A stretch of 64,000 bases of DNA. Origin: Aquipseudomonas alcaligenes_A (GTDB lineage Bacteria; Pseudomonadota; Gammaproteobacteria; Pseudomonadales; Pseudomonadaceae). The translations under genes and the position numbers were made by a program. The stretch is taken from the NCBI GenBank assembly GCA_048595745.1, contig CP184361.1, one strand, 5' to 3'. Shown here piece after piece: positions 17,920-26,100 of the stretch (position 1 is the first letter of the stretch; each line of letters opens with the position of its first letter). The notes beneath the pieces were generated by a model. The model saw only the letters and a list, made by a program, of their open reading frames with translations. It had not been told where the DNA came from and searched no databases.

Positions 17920-18918
17920 ATGTCGGTGGTACGCATCGGCCCTTACACACTGCCCAACCCGCTGATCCTCGCCCCCATGGCGGGCGTCACCGATCAGCCG
18001 TTCCGGCAGCTGTGCCGGCGCCTTGGCGCCGGCATGGTGGTCTCCGAGATGGTCACCAGCGACGTGCGCCTGTGGAACAGCCGCAAGTCGCGCCTGCGCC
18101 TGGTACACGAGGGCGATCCCGAGCCGCGCTCGGTACAGATCGCCGGTGGCGCCCCCGAGATGCTGGCCGAGGCCGCCCGTCGCAATGTCGAGCTGGGCGC
18201 GCAGATCATCGACATCAACATGGGCTGCCCAGCCAAGAAGGTGTGCAACAAGGCGGCCGGCTCGGCATTGATGAAAGATGAAGAGTTGGTGACGGCCATC
18301 CTCAGTGCAGTGGTCAAGGCCGTCGATGTGCCGGTGACTCTGAAGATCCGTACCGGCTGGGATCGCGCGAACAAGAACGGCATAACCGTGGCGAAGATCG
18401 CCGAACAGGCCGGCATCAGCGCCCTGGCCGTACACGGCCGAACCCGCGCCGACCTGTACACCGGCGCCGCCGAGTACGACACCATCGCCGCGATCAAGCA
18501 GGCGATCTCCATTCCGGTGTTCGCCAACGGCGACATCGATTCGCCGCACAAGGCCCAGCAGGTACTCGACGCCACCGGCGCCGACGCCCTGCTGATCGGT
18601 CGTGCGGCGCAAGGGCGGCCGTGGATCTTCCGCGAGATCGCCCATTTCCTGGCAACCGGCAAGGAGCTGCCGGCGCCGACACTATACGAAGTAGAACGGA
18701 TCCTGCTGGAACACCTGGCCGCCTTGCACGCCTTCTATGGCGACCTGATGGGTGTACGCATCGCCCGCAAGCATGTCGGCTGGTACCTGGCAACTCTACC
18801 CGGCGCCCGCGAGTTTCGCGCCGAGTTCAATCGTCTGGAAAGTACGGACGCGCAGTACACCGCAGTTCGGCAGTTCTTCGCCGAGCAGAACAATAAGGGA
18901 AATGAGGTGGCCGCATGA
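17920..18918 (+). CDS. dusB: tRNA-dihydrouridine synthase B
   Basis: FMN- and NADPH-dependent reduction of uridine to dihydrouridine in tRNA. It has 332 residues with an N-terminal TIM barrel (LILAPMAGVTDQPFR; catalytic Cys in NMGCPAKKV; VHGRTR) and a C-terminal helical tRNA-binding domain. ATG 17920 (MSVVRIGPYTL) has AGGG about 7-8 nt upstream; ATG 17914 is possible. Its stop overlaps the fis start by 4 nt, the classic dusB-fis pair. Confidence 0.96.
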   Translation: MSVVRIGPYTLPNPLILAPMAGVTDQPFRQLCRRLGAGMVVSEMVTSDVRLWNSRKSRLRLVHEGDPEPRSVQIAGGAPEMLAEAARRNVELGAQIIDINMGCPAKKVCNKAAGSALMKDEELVTAILSAVVKAVDVPVTLKIRTGWDRANKNGITVAKIAEQAGISALAVHGRTRADLYTGAAEYDTIAAIKQAISIPVFANGDIDSPHKAQQVLDATGADALLIGRAAQGRPWIFREIAHFLATGKELPAPTLYEVERILLEHLAALHAFYGDLMGVRIARKHVGWYLATLPGAREFRAEFNRLESTDAQYTAVRQFFAEQNNKGNEVAA

Positions 18919-19250
18919 CGAGGATGACCGAGCCTTTTTTTGAGCAATCAGTTTTTGATGGGGCAGTACCCGTGAGCGACAACGCCAACCTGAAGCAGCA
19001 CCTGAACACACCGTTCGAACAGGGCCAGACCCTGCGCGACAGTGTGGAGAAGGCCCTGCACAACTACTTTGCCCATCTCGAGGGGGCGGACGTCACCGAC
19101 GTCTACAACCTGGTCCTGACCGAGGTCGAAGCGCCGCTGCTGGAAACCGTGATGAACCACGTCAAGGGTAACCAGACCAAGGCCTCCGAACTGCTCGGCC
19201 TGAACCGCGGCACCCTGCGCAAGAAGCTCAAGCAATACGATCTGCTGTAA
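18915..19250 (+). CDS. fis: DNA-binding protein Fis
   Basis: Nucleoid-associated homodimer that bends DNA and acts on growth-phase-dependent genes. It has 111 residues; the C-terminal helix-turn-helix GNQTKASELLGLNRGTLRKK is typical. The N-terminus is a few residues longer than enterobacterial Fis, as is normal in Pseudomonas. ATGA overlaps dusB, and GAGG lies 7 nt before the start. A strong terminator follows. Confidence 0.96.
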   Translation: MTRMTEPFFEQSVFDGAVPVSDNANLKQHLNTPFEQGQTLRDSVEKALHNYFAHLEGADVTDVYNLVLTEVEAPLLETVMNHVKGNQTKASELLGLNRGTLRKKLKQYDLL

Positions 19251-19266
19251 TCACCCGAATGCCTGG

Positions 19267-19298
19267 AAAAGGGCGGCCCGCACAAGCCGCCCTTTTTT
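19267..19298 (+). terminator. intrinsic terminator after fis
   Basis: AAAAGGGCGGC and GCCGCCCTTTT flank an 8-nt loop, followed by a T run. Confidence 0.9.
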
Positions 19299-19329
19299 AC
19301 TGAATTCCTCAGCTCCGATGGACTTTGCA

Positions 19330-20937
19330 ATGACCGACCAGACCACCCGCCTCCCCGTTCGCCGCGCCCTGATCAGCGTTTCCGACAAGACCGGCATCCT
19401 CGAATTCGCCCGCGAACTCGAGGCCCTCGGCGTGGAAATCCTCTCCACCGGCGGCACCTACAAGCTGCTCAAGGACAGCGGCGTGGCTGCGGTGGAAGTC
19501 GCCGACTACACCGGCTTCCCGGAGATGATGGACGGTCGCGTGAAGACCCTGCACCCGAAAATCCACGGCGGCATCCTCGGCCGTCGCGCCCTCGACGGCG
19601 CGGTGATGGAGCAGCACGGCATCAAGCCGATCGACCTGGTCGCGGTCAACCTCTACCCCTTCGCCGCCACCGTGGCCAAGCCGGGCTGTGACCTGGCCGA
19701 TGCCATCGAGAACATCGACATCGGCGGCCCGACCATGGTCCGCTCTGCCGCCAAGAACCACAAAGACGTGGCCATCGTGGTCAACGCCAGCGACTATGCC
19801 GGCATCGTCGAAAGCCTGAAAGCCGGCGGCCTGAGCTACGCCCAGCGCTTCGATCTGGCCCTGAAAGCCTTCGAGCACACCGCCGCCTACGACGGCATGA
19901 TCGCCAACTACCTGGGCACCATCGACCAGAGCCGCGACACCCTGTCCACCGAAGACCGCGGCGCCTTCCCGCGCACCTTCAACAGTCAGTTCATCAAGGC
20001 TCAGGAAATGCGCTACGGCGAAAACCCGCACCAGAGCGCGGCGTTCTACGTCGAGGCCCAGCGCGGCGAAGCCAGCGTCTCCACCGCCGTGCAGCTGCAG
20101 GGCAAGGAACTGTCGTTCAACAACGTGGCCGACACCGATGCCGCGCTGGAGTGCGTGAAGAGCTTCGTCAAGCCGGCCTGCGTCATCGTCAAGCACGCCA
20201 ACCCGTGCGGCGTGGCCGTGGCCACCGATGAAGAAGGCGGCATCCGCAAGGCCTACGACCTGGCCTATGCCACCGACACCGAGTCGGCCTTCGGCGGCAT
20301 CATCGCCTTCAACCGCGAGCTGGACGACGAAACCGCCAAGGCCATCGTCGAGCGTCAGTTCGTCGAAGTGATCATCGCCCCGAAAGTCTCCCAGGCCGCC
20401 CGCGACGTGGTCGCCGCCAAAGCCAACGTGCGCCTGCTGGAATGCGGCGAGTGGCCGGCCGAACGTGCCGCCGGCTGGGACTTCAAGCGCGTCAACGGTG
20501 GCCTGCTGGTGCAGAGCCGCGATATCGGCATGATCACCGCCGCCGACCTGAAAGTAGTGACCAAGCGCGCCCCGACCGAACAGGAAATCCACGACCTGGT
20601 GTTTGCCTGGAAAGTGGCCAAGTTCGTCAAATCCAACGCCATCGTCTATGCGAAGGGCCGCCAGACCATCGGCGTCGGCGCCGGCCAGATGTCGCGGGTC
20701 AACTCCGCGCGCATCGCCGCCATCAAGGCCGAACACGCCGGCCTGCAGGTTGCCGGCGCGGTAATGGCCTCGGACGCCTTCTTCCCGTTCCGCGACGGCA
20801 TCGACAATGCCGCCAAGGTCGGCATCACTGCAGTGATCCAGCCGGGTGGTTCGATGCGCGATGCCGAAGTCATCGCGGCCGCTGATGAAGCGGGAATCGC
20901 GATGGTGTTCACCGGCATGCGTCATTTCCGTCACTGA
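19330..20937 (+). CDS. purH: bifunctional AICAR formyltransferase / IMP cyclohydrolase
   Basis: Catalyses the last two steps of IMP synthesis. It has 535 residues: an N-terminal IMP cyclohydrolase (MGS-like) domain (about 1-200) and a C-terminal AICAR transformylase domain (about 205-535; the conserved region KHANPCGVA is present). ATG 19330 (MTDQTTRLPVRRAL) matches the family start; ATG 19318 is possible. It is followed by purD after a 119-bp spacer holding a palindromic repeat. Confidence 0.97.
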   Translation: MTDQTTRLPVRRALISVSDKTGILEFARELEALGVEILSTGGTYKLLKDSGVAAVEVADYTGFPEMMDGRVKTLHPKIHGGILGRRALDGAVMEQHGIKPIDLVAVNLYPFAATVAKPGCDLADAIENIDIGGPTMVRSAAKNHKDVAIVVNASDYAGIVESLKAGGLSYAQRFDLALKAFEHTAAYDGMIANYLGTIDQSRDTLSTEDRGAFPRTFNSQFIKAQEMRYGENPHQSAAFYVEAQRGEASVSTAVQLQGKELSFNNVADTDAALECVKSFVKPACVIVKHANPCGVAVATDEEGGIRKAYDLAYATDTESAFGGIIAFNRELDDETAKAIVERQFVEVIIAPKVSQAARDVVAAKANVRLLECGEWPAERAAGWDFKRVNGGLLVQSRDIGMITAADLKVVTKRAPTEQEIHDLVFAWKVAKFVKSNAIVYAKGRQTIGVGAGQMSRVNSARIAAIKAEHAGLQVAGAVMASDAFFPFRDGIDNAAKVGITAVIQPGGSMRDAEVIAAADEAGIAMVFTGMRHFRH

Positions 20938-20947
20938 TTGATGGAGC

Positions 20948-21019
20948 GGTGGATGGCTGCGGCCATCCACCCTACGCGCCCCCCATTTCGTAGGGTGGAT
21001 AACGCTCTGCTTATCCACC
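20948..21019. repeat. GGTGGAT double-palindrome intergenic repeat (purH-purD)
   Basis: The first hairpin is GGTGGATGGC / GCCATCCACC (20948-20971). CTACG and CGTAG (20972-20976, 20989-20993) pair across a gap, and the second hairpin pairs TGGATAA (20997) with TTATCCA (21011). The layout resembles the REP-like elements common between Pseudomonas genes. Only one copy is in this window. Confidence 0.65.
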
Positions 21020-21056
21020 GAACGGGCCCAGGGCCCGCCTCCACAAGGAGAGAGAC

Positions 21057-22346
21057 ATGAACGTACTGATCATCGGCAGCGGCGGCCGCGAGCACGCCCT
21101 GGCCTGGAAAGTGGCGCAGGACAAGCGCGTCGAGAAGGTCTTCGTCGCCCCGGGCAACGCCGGCACCGCCACCGAAGCCAAGTGCGAGAACGTGGCCATC
21201 GACGTGTTGGCCATCGAGCAACTGGCCGATTTCGCCGAGAAGAACGTACAGCTGACCATCGTCGGACCGGAAGCGCCGCTGGTGAAGGGCGTGGTCGACC
21301 TGTTCCGTTCGCGCGGCCTGGACATCTTCGGCCCCACCGCCGCCGCCGCCCAGCTGGAAGGCTCAAAGGCCTTCACCAAGGACTTCCTGGCCCGCCACAA
21401 GATCCCCACTGCCGACTACCAGAACTTCACCGAAGTCCAGCCGGCCCTGGCCTACCTGCGCGAGAAAGGCGCACCGATCGTGGTCAAGGCCGACGGCCTG
21501 GCCGCGGGCAAGGGCGTGATCGTCGCCATGACTCTGGGCGAAGCCGAAGACGCGGTGCGCGACATGCTGTCGGGCAACGCCTTCGGCGACGCCGGTGCGC
21601 GCGTGGTGATCGAGGAGTTCCTCGACGGCGAAGAAGCCAGCTTCATCGTCATGGTCGACGGCGAAAATGTACTGCCGATGGCCACCAGCCAGGACCACAA
21701 GCGCGTCGGCGACGGCGACACCGGCCCGAACACCGGCGGCATGGGCGCCTACTCGCCGGCTCCGGTAGTCACTGCCGACGTGCACCAGCGCGTGATGGAC
21801 GAAGTGATCTACCCGACCGTGCGCGGCATGGCCAGCGAAGGCAACGTCTACACCGGCTTCCTCTATGCCGGCCTGATGATCGACAAGAGCGGCGCGCCGA
21901 AAGTCATCGAGTTCAACTGCCGCTTCGGCGACCCGGAAACCCAGCCGGTCATGCTGCGCCTGGAATCCTCCCTGGTGCTGCTGGTCGAGGCCGCGCTGGC
22001 CAAGGCGCTGGACAAGGTCGAGGCGACCTGGGACCCGCGTCCGACCGTGGGCGTGGTGATCGCCGCCGGTGGTTATCCGGGCGACTACGCCAAGGGTGAC
22101 GTGATCGAGGGCCTGGACGCCGCAGCGAAGATCGACGGCAAGGTGTTCCACGCCGGTACCGCGCTGAAGGACGGCCAGATTGTCACCGCCGGCGGCCGCG
22201 TGCTGTGCGCCACCGCCATCGGCCCGAGCGTGTCGTCCGCCCAGCAGCAGGCCTACCGCCTGGCCGAGCAGATCCGCTGGAACGGCAGCTTCTACCGCAC
22301 CGACATCGGCTACCGCGCCATCGCCCGCGAGCAGGGCGAGAGCTGA
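21057..22346 (+). CDS. purD: phosphoribosylamine-glycine ligase (GARS)
   Basis: ATP-dependent joining of glycine to 5-phosphoribosylamine, step 2 of purine synthesis. It has 429 residues, the family length: N-terminal VLIIGSGGREHALAWK, ATP-grasp region VKADGLAAGKGV, and the signature RFGDPETQ. AAGGAGAGAGAC just upstream is an excellent ribosome-binding site. A terminator follows. Confidence 0.97.
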   Translation: MNVLIIGSGGREHALAWKVAQDKRVEKVFVAPGNAGTATEAKCENVAIDVLAIEQLADFAEKNVQLTIVGPEAPLVKGVVDLFRSRGLDIFGPTAAAAQLEGSKAFTKDFLARHKIPTADYQNFTEVQPALAYLREKGAPIVVKADGLAAGKGVIVAMTLGEAEDAVRDMLSGNAFGDAGARVVIEEFLDGEEASFIVMVDGENVLPMATSQDHKRVGDGDTGPNTGGMGAYSPAPVVTADVHQRVMDEVIYPTVRGMASEGNVYTGFLYAGLMIDKSGAPKVIEFNCRFGDPETQPVMLRLESSLVLLVEAALAKALDKVEATWDPRPTVGVVIAAGGYPGDYAKGDVIEGLDAAAKIDGKVFHAGTALKDGQIVTAGGRVLCATAIGPSVSSAQQQAYRLAEQIRWNGSFYRTDIGYRAIAREQGES

Positions 22347-22410
22347 TCCGTCAGCCCGGTCGCGCCGATTCGCGACCGGCCGCATGGTAAAGATGCGGTA
22401 AACTCCCCAG

Positions 22411-22436
22411 AAAGGCAGCCGACATGGCTGCCTTTT
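22411..22436 (+). terminator. intrinsic terminator after purD
   Basis: AAAGGCAGCC-GACAT-GGCTGCCTTTT is a clean stem with a short T tract. Confidence 0.85.
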
Positions 22437-22452
22437 GCGCATAAGCCATAGC

Positions 22453-22458
22453 TATAAT
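22453..22458 (+). promoter_or_regulatory. consensus -10 element for retS
   Basis: TATAAT lies 31 bp before the retS start codon, between the purD terminator and retS. No convincing -35 sits at 16-18 bp, so it may need an activator. Confidence 0.45.
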
Positions 22459-22488
22459 CGGGGCATCACTCATAGAAGGGACTCCACT

Positions 22489-25257
22489 GTGCGCCGGCTC
22501 TGGATCGCCACAGGATTCATCGTCAGCCTGCTCCTGGGCCTGCAGGTGTCGGCTGCGCCGCAGCAGATCGCCGAGGAGAGCTGGTCGATCCTGCTGGACA
22601 AGTCCGCGCAGCTGAGTTTTGCCGAGGTGCAGGCACAGAACTCGCGCTTTCAGCCGCTGGACCGTCTTGCCTTCACCCTTCCCGCCTCCCCCCAGGCCAT
22701 CTGGCTGAAAGTCGAAACCCGCGCCCTCAGCGCCCCGCACTGGCTCTGGCTGTTCGCGCCGCGCGTGCAGCATCTGGACTTCTATCTGGTCCGGGACGGC
22801 GTGCTGGAACAGCAGCTGCGCACCGGAGAAGCCCTGACCCTGAGCTCGCGACCGCTGCCGTCGCGGGCCTACCTGTTCAGCCTGCCCAACGATGAACAGC
22901 CGCGCACCGCCTACCTGCGCATGACCTCCAACCACGCCCTGATGATGTGGTTCAAGGTCATCGACGAACCGCAGCTGGTGGCCCAGGAGAAGCCCGCCTA
23001 CCTGTTCGGCGCCCTGCTCGGCGGCCTCATGCTGCTGGCCCTGTTCAACCTGCTGCGCATGGCCTACTCGCCTACCGCCAGCAACCTGTGGCTGGCCGGC
23101 ATGCACGTTGCCCTGGCCTTGTGCGCCACCGCCAACATCGGCCTGCTGGCCGTACTGCTGCCGGAACAGAGCTACAACCAGTCGTTGATCGCCGACCTGG
23201 CAGCCCTGACCGCCGCCCTGTGCATCCTCGGCTACACCCGCTTCTTCTTCAGCGGCAGCCCGGCGGAACACAGCCCGCTGCGCCACCTGTTGCACCTGGA
23301 ATTCGCCCTGATCGCCGCGGCAGCCGCCATGATCGGCTTCACCGGGCTGTTCTGGCACAGCTGGCTGGTCTATGGCCTGGTGGTACTGGTGGCGCTGACC
23401 GTACCGGCCATCGCCTTCATCCATTGGCGCAATGGCTACCGCCCGGCTCGCCTGATTCTCGCCGGCATGCTGATCTTCGACCTGGGCTTCGCCACGCTCG
23501 GCCCCGTGCTGTTCGGCTTCGACCAGCTCAACCCCGGCTGGCTGGTGCTCAGCCTGTTCAGCGTGGCCATGATCGCCGGCCTGGTGCTGAGCATCGCGCT
23601 CTCCGAGCGACAGCGGCAGATCCAGAGCGAGACCCTGTTCCAGCGCACCAGCGAGGCCGCCACCAGCGCCGAGCTGAAGGCCAAGGCCGAGTTCCTGGCC
23701 AAGATCAGCCACGAGATCCGCACCCCGATGAACGGCGTGCTGGGCATGACCGAACTGCTGCTCGGCACCCCGCTGTCAGCCAAGCAGCGCGACTACGTAC
23801 AGACCATCCACAGCTCGGGCAACGAGCTGCTCACCCTGATCAACGAAATTCTCGACATTTCCAAGCTGGAATCAGGGCAGATCGAGCTGGACGACGTGCA
23901 GTTCGACCTCAATGCGCTGATCGACGACTGCCTGGACATCTTCCGCGCCAAGGCCGAGCAACAGAAAGTCGAGCTGATCAACTTCACCCAGCCGCAGGTG
24001 CCCCGGGTCATCAGTGGCGACCCCACACGCCTGCGCCAGATTCTGCTGAGCCTGCTGGACAACGCCTTCCGCCAGACCGACGAGGGCGAGATTCTGCTGG
24101 TGGTAGCCCTGGATACCGAAGGCAAGACGCCCAGCCTGCGCATTGCCGTGCAGGACAGCGGTCGCCCGCTGGAAGCCGGCGAGCGTGATGCCCTGCTCAA
24201 CACCCAGCTGCACAGCAGCGACTTCCTCAGCGCCAGCAAACTCGGCGGTCGCCTCGGCCTGATCATCGCCCGCCAGCTGGCGCGCCTGATGGATGGCCAG
24301 TTCGGCGTGCAGAGCGGCACCGGCACCGGCAGCACCTTGTGGCTGACCCTGCCACTCGACCCGCAGCGCCTGGAACAACCCACCGCCGACCTCGACGGTC
24401 CGCTGCAGGGTGCGCGCCTGCTGGTGGTCGACGATAACGAGACCTGCCGCAAGGTCCTGCAACAGCAATGCAGCGCCTGGGGCCTGCAGGTCAGTGCCGT
24501 GGCGTCCGGCAAGGAGGCCCTGGCCCTGCTGCGCACCAAGGCGCATCTGCGCGAGTACTTCGATGCCGTGCTGCTGGACCAGGAGATGCCCGGCATGACC
24601 GGCATGCAGCTGGCCGCCAAGATCAAGGAAGACCCCAACCTCAACCACGACATCCTGCTGATCATGCTGACCGGCATCAGCAATGCGCCGAGTAAGATCA
24701 TCGCGCGCAACGCCGGGATCAAGCGCATCCTGGCCAAGCCGGTGGCCGGCTATACCCTCAAGACTGTGCTGGCCGACGAACTCGCCCAGCGCCAGGCGGG
24801 CGCTGTGCAACCGCTGCCAGCCGAAACCGGCACGCTGCAGGTACCACAGGACTTCCGCATCCTGGTAGCCGAGGACAACAGCATCTCCACCAAGGTCATC
24901 CGCGGCATGCTGAGCAAGCTCAACCTCAACCCGGATACCGCCAGCAACGGCGAGGAAGCCCTGCGCGCCATGCAGGAACGCCAGTACGACCTGGTGCTGA
25001 TGGATTGCGAGATGCCGGTCCTCGACGGTTTCTCCGCCACCGAGCGCCTGCGGGAGTGGGAGCACCGCGAGCGCCGCGAGCGCACTCCGGTGGTGGCCCT
25101 GACCGCGCATATCCTGTCCGAGCACAAGGAACGCGCGCGCCAGGTCGGCATGGACGGGCACATGTCCAAGCCGGTGGAAATGTCGCAGCTGCGCGAGCTG
25201 ATCGCCCACTGGGTCGGTGAACGCGAACGCCGCCAGCGCGACGCCCTGCCCTCCTGA
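22489..25257 (+). CDS. retS: hybrid sensor histidine kinase RetS
   Basis: A 922-residue hybrid kinase. In order: signal peptide (cleavage near VSA-AP at 20), periplasmic 7TMR-DISMED2 domain (about 22-170), seven-helix 7TMR-DISM region (about 180-385), HisKA with H408 (KISHEIRTPMNG), an ATPase domain with N-box LLDNAFRQTDEGE and glycine boxes, then two receivers with predicted acceptors D697 (LLDQEMPG) and D839 (LMDCEMPV). In P. aeruginosa RetS restrains GacS and so favours acute-virulence over biofilm programmes. The start is GTG 22489 with AAGGG 8 nt upstream. Confidence 0.94.
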   Translation: MRRLWIATGFIVSLLLGLQVSAAPQQIAEESWSILLDKSAQLSFAEVQAQNSRFQPLDRLAFTLPASPQAIWLKVETRALSAPHWLWLFAPRVQHLDFYLVRDGVLEQQLRTGEALTLSSRPLPSRAYLFSLPNDEQPRTAYLRMTSNHALMMWFKVIDEPQLVAQEKPAYLFGALLGGLMLLALFNLLRMAYSPTASNLWLAGMHVALALCATANIGLLAVLLPEQSYNQSLIADLAALTAALCILGYTRFFFSGSPAEHSPLRHLLHLEFALIAAAAAMIGFTGLFWHSWLVYGLVVLVALTVPAIAFIHWRNGYRPARLILAGMLIFDLGFATLGPVLFGFDQLNPGWLVLSLFSVAMIAGLVLSIALSERQRQIQSETLFQRTSEAATSAELKAKAEFLAKISHEIRTPMNGVLGMTELLLGTPLSAKQRDYVQTIHSSGNELLTLINEILDISKLESGQIELDDVQFDLNALIDDCLDIFRAKAEQQKVELINFTQPQVPRVISGDPTRLRQILLSLLDNAFRQTDEGEILLVVALDTEGKTPSLRIAVQDSGRPLEAGERDALLNTQLHSSDFLSASKLGGRLGLIIARQLARLMDGQFGVQSGTGTGSTLWLTLPLDPQRLEQPTADLDGPLQGARLLVVDDNETCRKVLQQQCSAWGLQVSAVASGKEALALLRTKAHLREYFDAVLLDQEMPGMTGMQLAAKIKEDPNLNHDILLIMLTGISNAPSKIIARNAGIKRILAKPVAGYTLKTVLADELAQRQAGAVQPLPAETGTLQVPQDFRILVAEDNSISTKVIRGMLSKLNLNPDTASNGEEALRAMQERQYDLVLMDCEMPVLDGFSATERLREWEHRERRERTPVVALTAHILSEHKERARQVGMDGHMSKPVEMSQLRELIAHWVGERERRQRDALPS

Positions 25258-25325
25258 ACCCCGGGTAGCGGCCTCCGGCCGTCGCCCTCTATGCTGTGCT
25301 GCACTTCCACTGGCGAGCCGTTCCC

Positions 25326-25922
25326 ATGCTGTCCTTGCTGTTCACCATTTACCTGAAGATGCTGGTTCTCTACAGCCCGTTCTTCGTGCTGTCCTGCTTC
25401 ATCGGCCTGACGCCGGGCTACAGCACCAAGGAGCGCAAGCGGCTGGCCTGGAAGGTCGCGCTGGGCACCCTGATATCCAGCGTGCTGCTGTACCTGTTCG
25501 GCCAGACCATCTTCGAGATCTTCGGCATCACCGCCGATGCCTTCCGCATCGGCGCCGGCTCGGTACTGTTCATCTCGGCACTGGGCATGGCCCAGGGCAA
25601 GTCGGCGGTGCAGGCCGACAACGTCAACCAGGACGTCACCATCGTGCCGCTGACCATCCCGCTTACCGTGGGCCCCGGCACCATCGGTGCGCTGCTGGTG
25701 ATGGGCATCAGCCAGCCGGAATGGGACGACAAGCTGATCGCCATTGCAGCCATCGCCATTGCCAGCGTCACGGTAGGCCTGGTGCTCTATCTGTCCGACA
25801 AGGTCGAGCGCCTGCTAGGCCAGCAGGGCCTGCAGATCCTCAGCCGGCTGATGGGCCTGTTCGTCTGCGCCCTGGCCGCGCAGATCATCTTTACCGGGGT
25901 CAAGGGCTACCTGGCCCCCTGA
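25326..25922 (+). CDS. MarC-family integral membrane protein
   Basis: A 198-residue protein with six predicted membrane helices and MarC-family motifs such as FFVLSCFIGLTPGY, VPLTIPLTVGPGTIGALL and RLMGLFVCALAAQII. The family's role is unclear; despite the name it is not shown to give antibiotic resistance. ATG 25326 is preferred over 25296 because it starts directly with the first helix. It is 68 bp after retS. Confidence 0.9.
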   Translation: MLSLLFTIYLKMLVLYSPFFVLSCFIGLTPGYSTKERKRLAWKVALGTLISSVLLYLFGQTIFEIFGITADAFRIGAGSVLFISALGMAQGKSAVQADNVNQDVTIVPLTIPLTVGPGTIGALLVMGISQPEWDDKLIAIAAIAIASVTVGLVLYLSDKVERLLGQQGLQILSRLMGLFVCALAAQIIFTGVKGYLAP

Positions 25923-26044
25923 CGCCTATCCCCGCCCTATCCTGACGCACCACCGCTGCTCGCCAGCCCTCAAACAGGGCAACAGTGGCGCTATTGCACG
26001 CAATAAATCACATAAAAATCTCACAAAACAGTCAGTTATAAACC

Positions 26045-26060
26045 TGGCACGACATCTGCT
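26045..26060 (+). promoter_or_regulatory. sigma-54-type (-24/-12) promoter for the urea amidolyase genes
   Basis: TGGCACGACATCTGCT has the GG and GC dinucleotides (26046-26047 and 26058-26059) separated by exactly 10 bp, against the consensus TGGCAC-N5-TTGCW. The start site would be near 26071, 30 nt before atzF. Nitrogen control through RpoN and NtrC is expected for urea catabolism; I could not find a clear NtrC site upstream. Confidence 0.7.
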
Positions 26061-26100
26061 CTAGGAACACCAACTTGGATACAAGAAGGAATCTAGAAAG

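Noticed and set aside
25923..26044. NtrC enhancer sites upstream of the sigma-54 promoter
   Set aside because: I looked for paired TGCAC-N-GTGCA elements and saw only a lone TTGCACGCAA, not enough to call.
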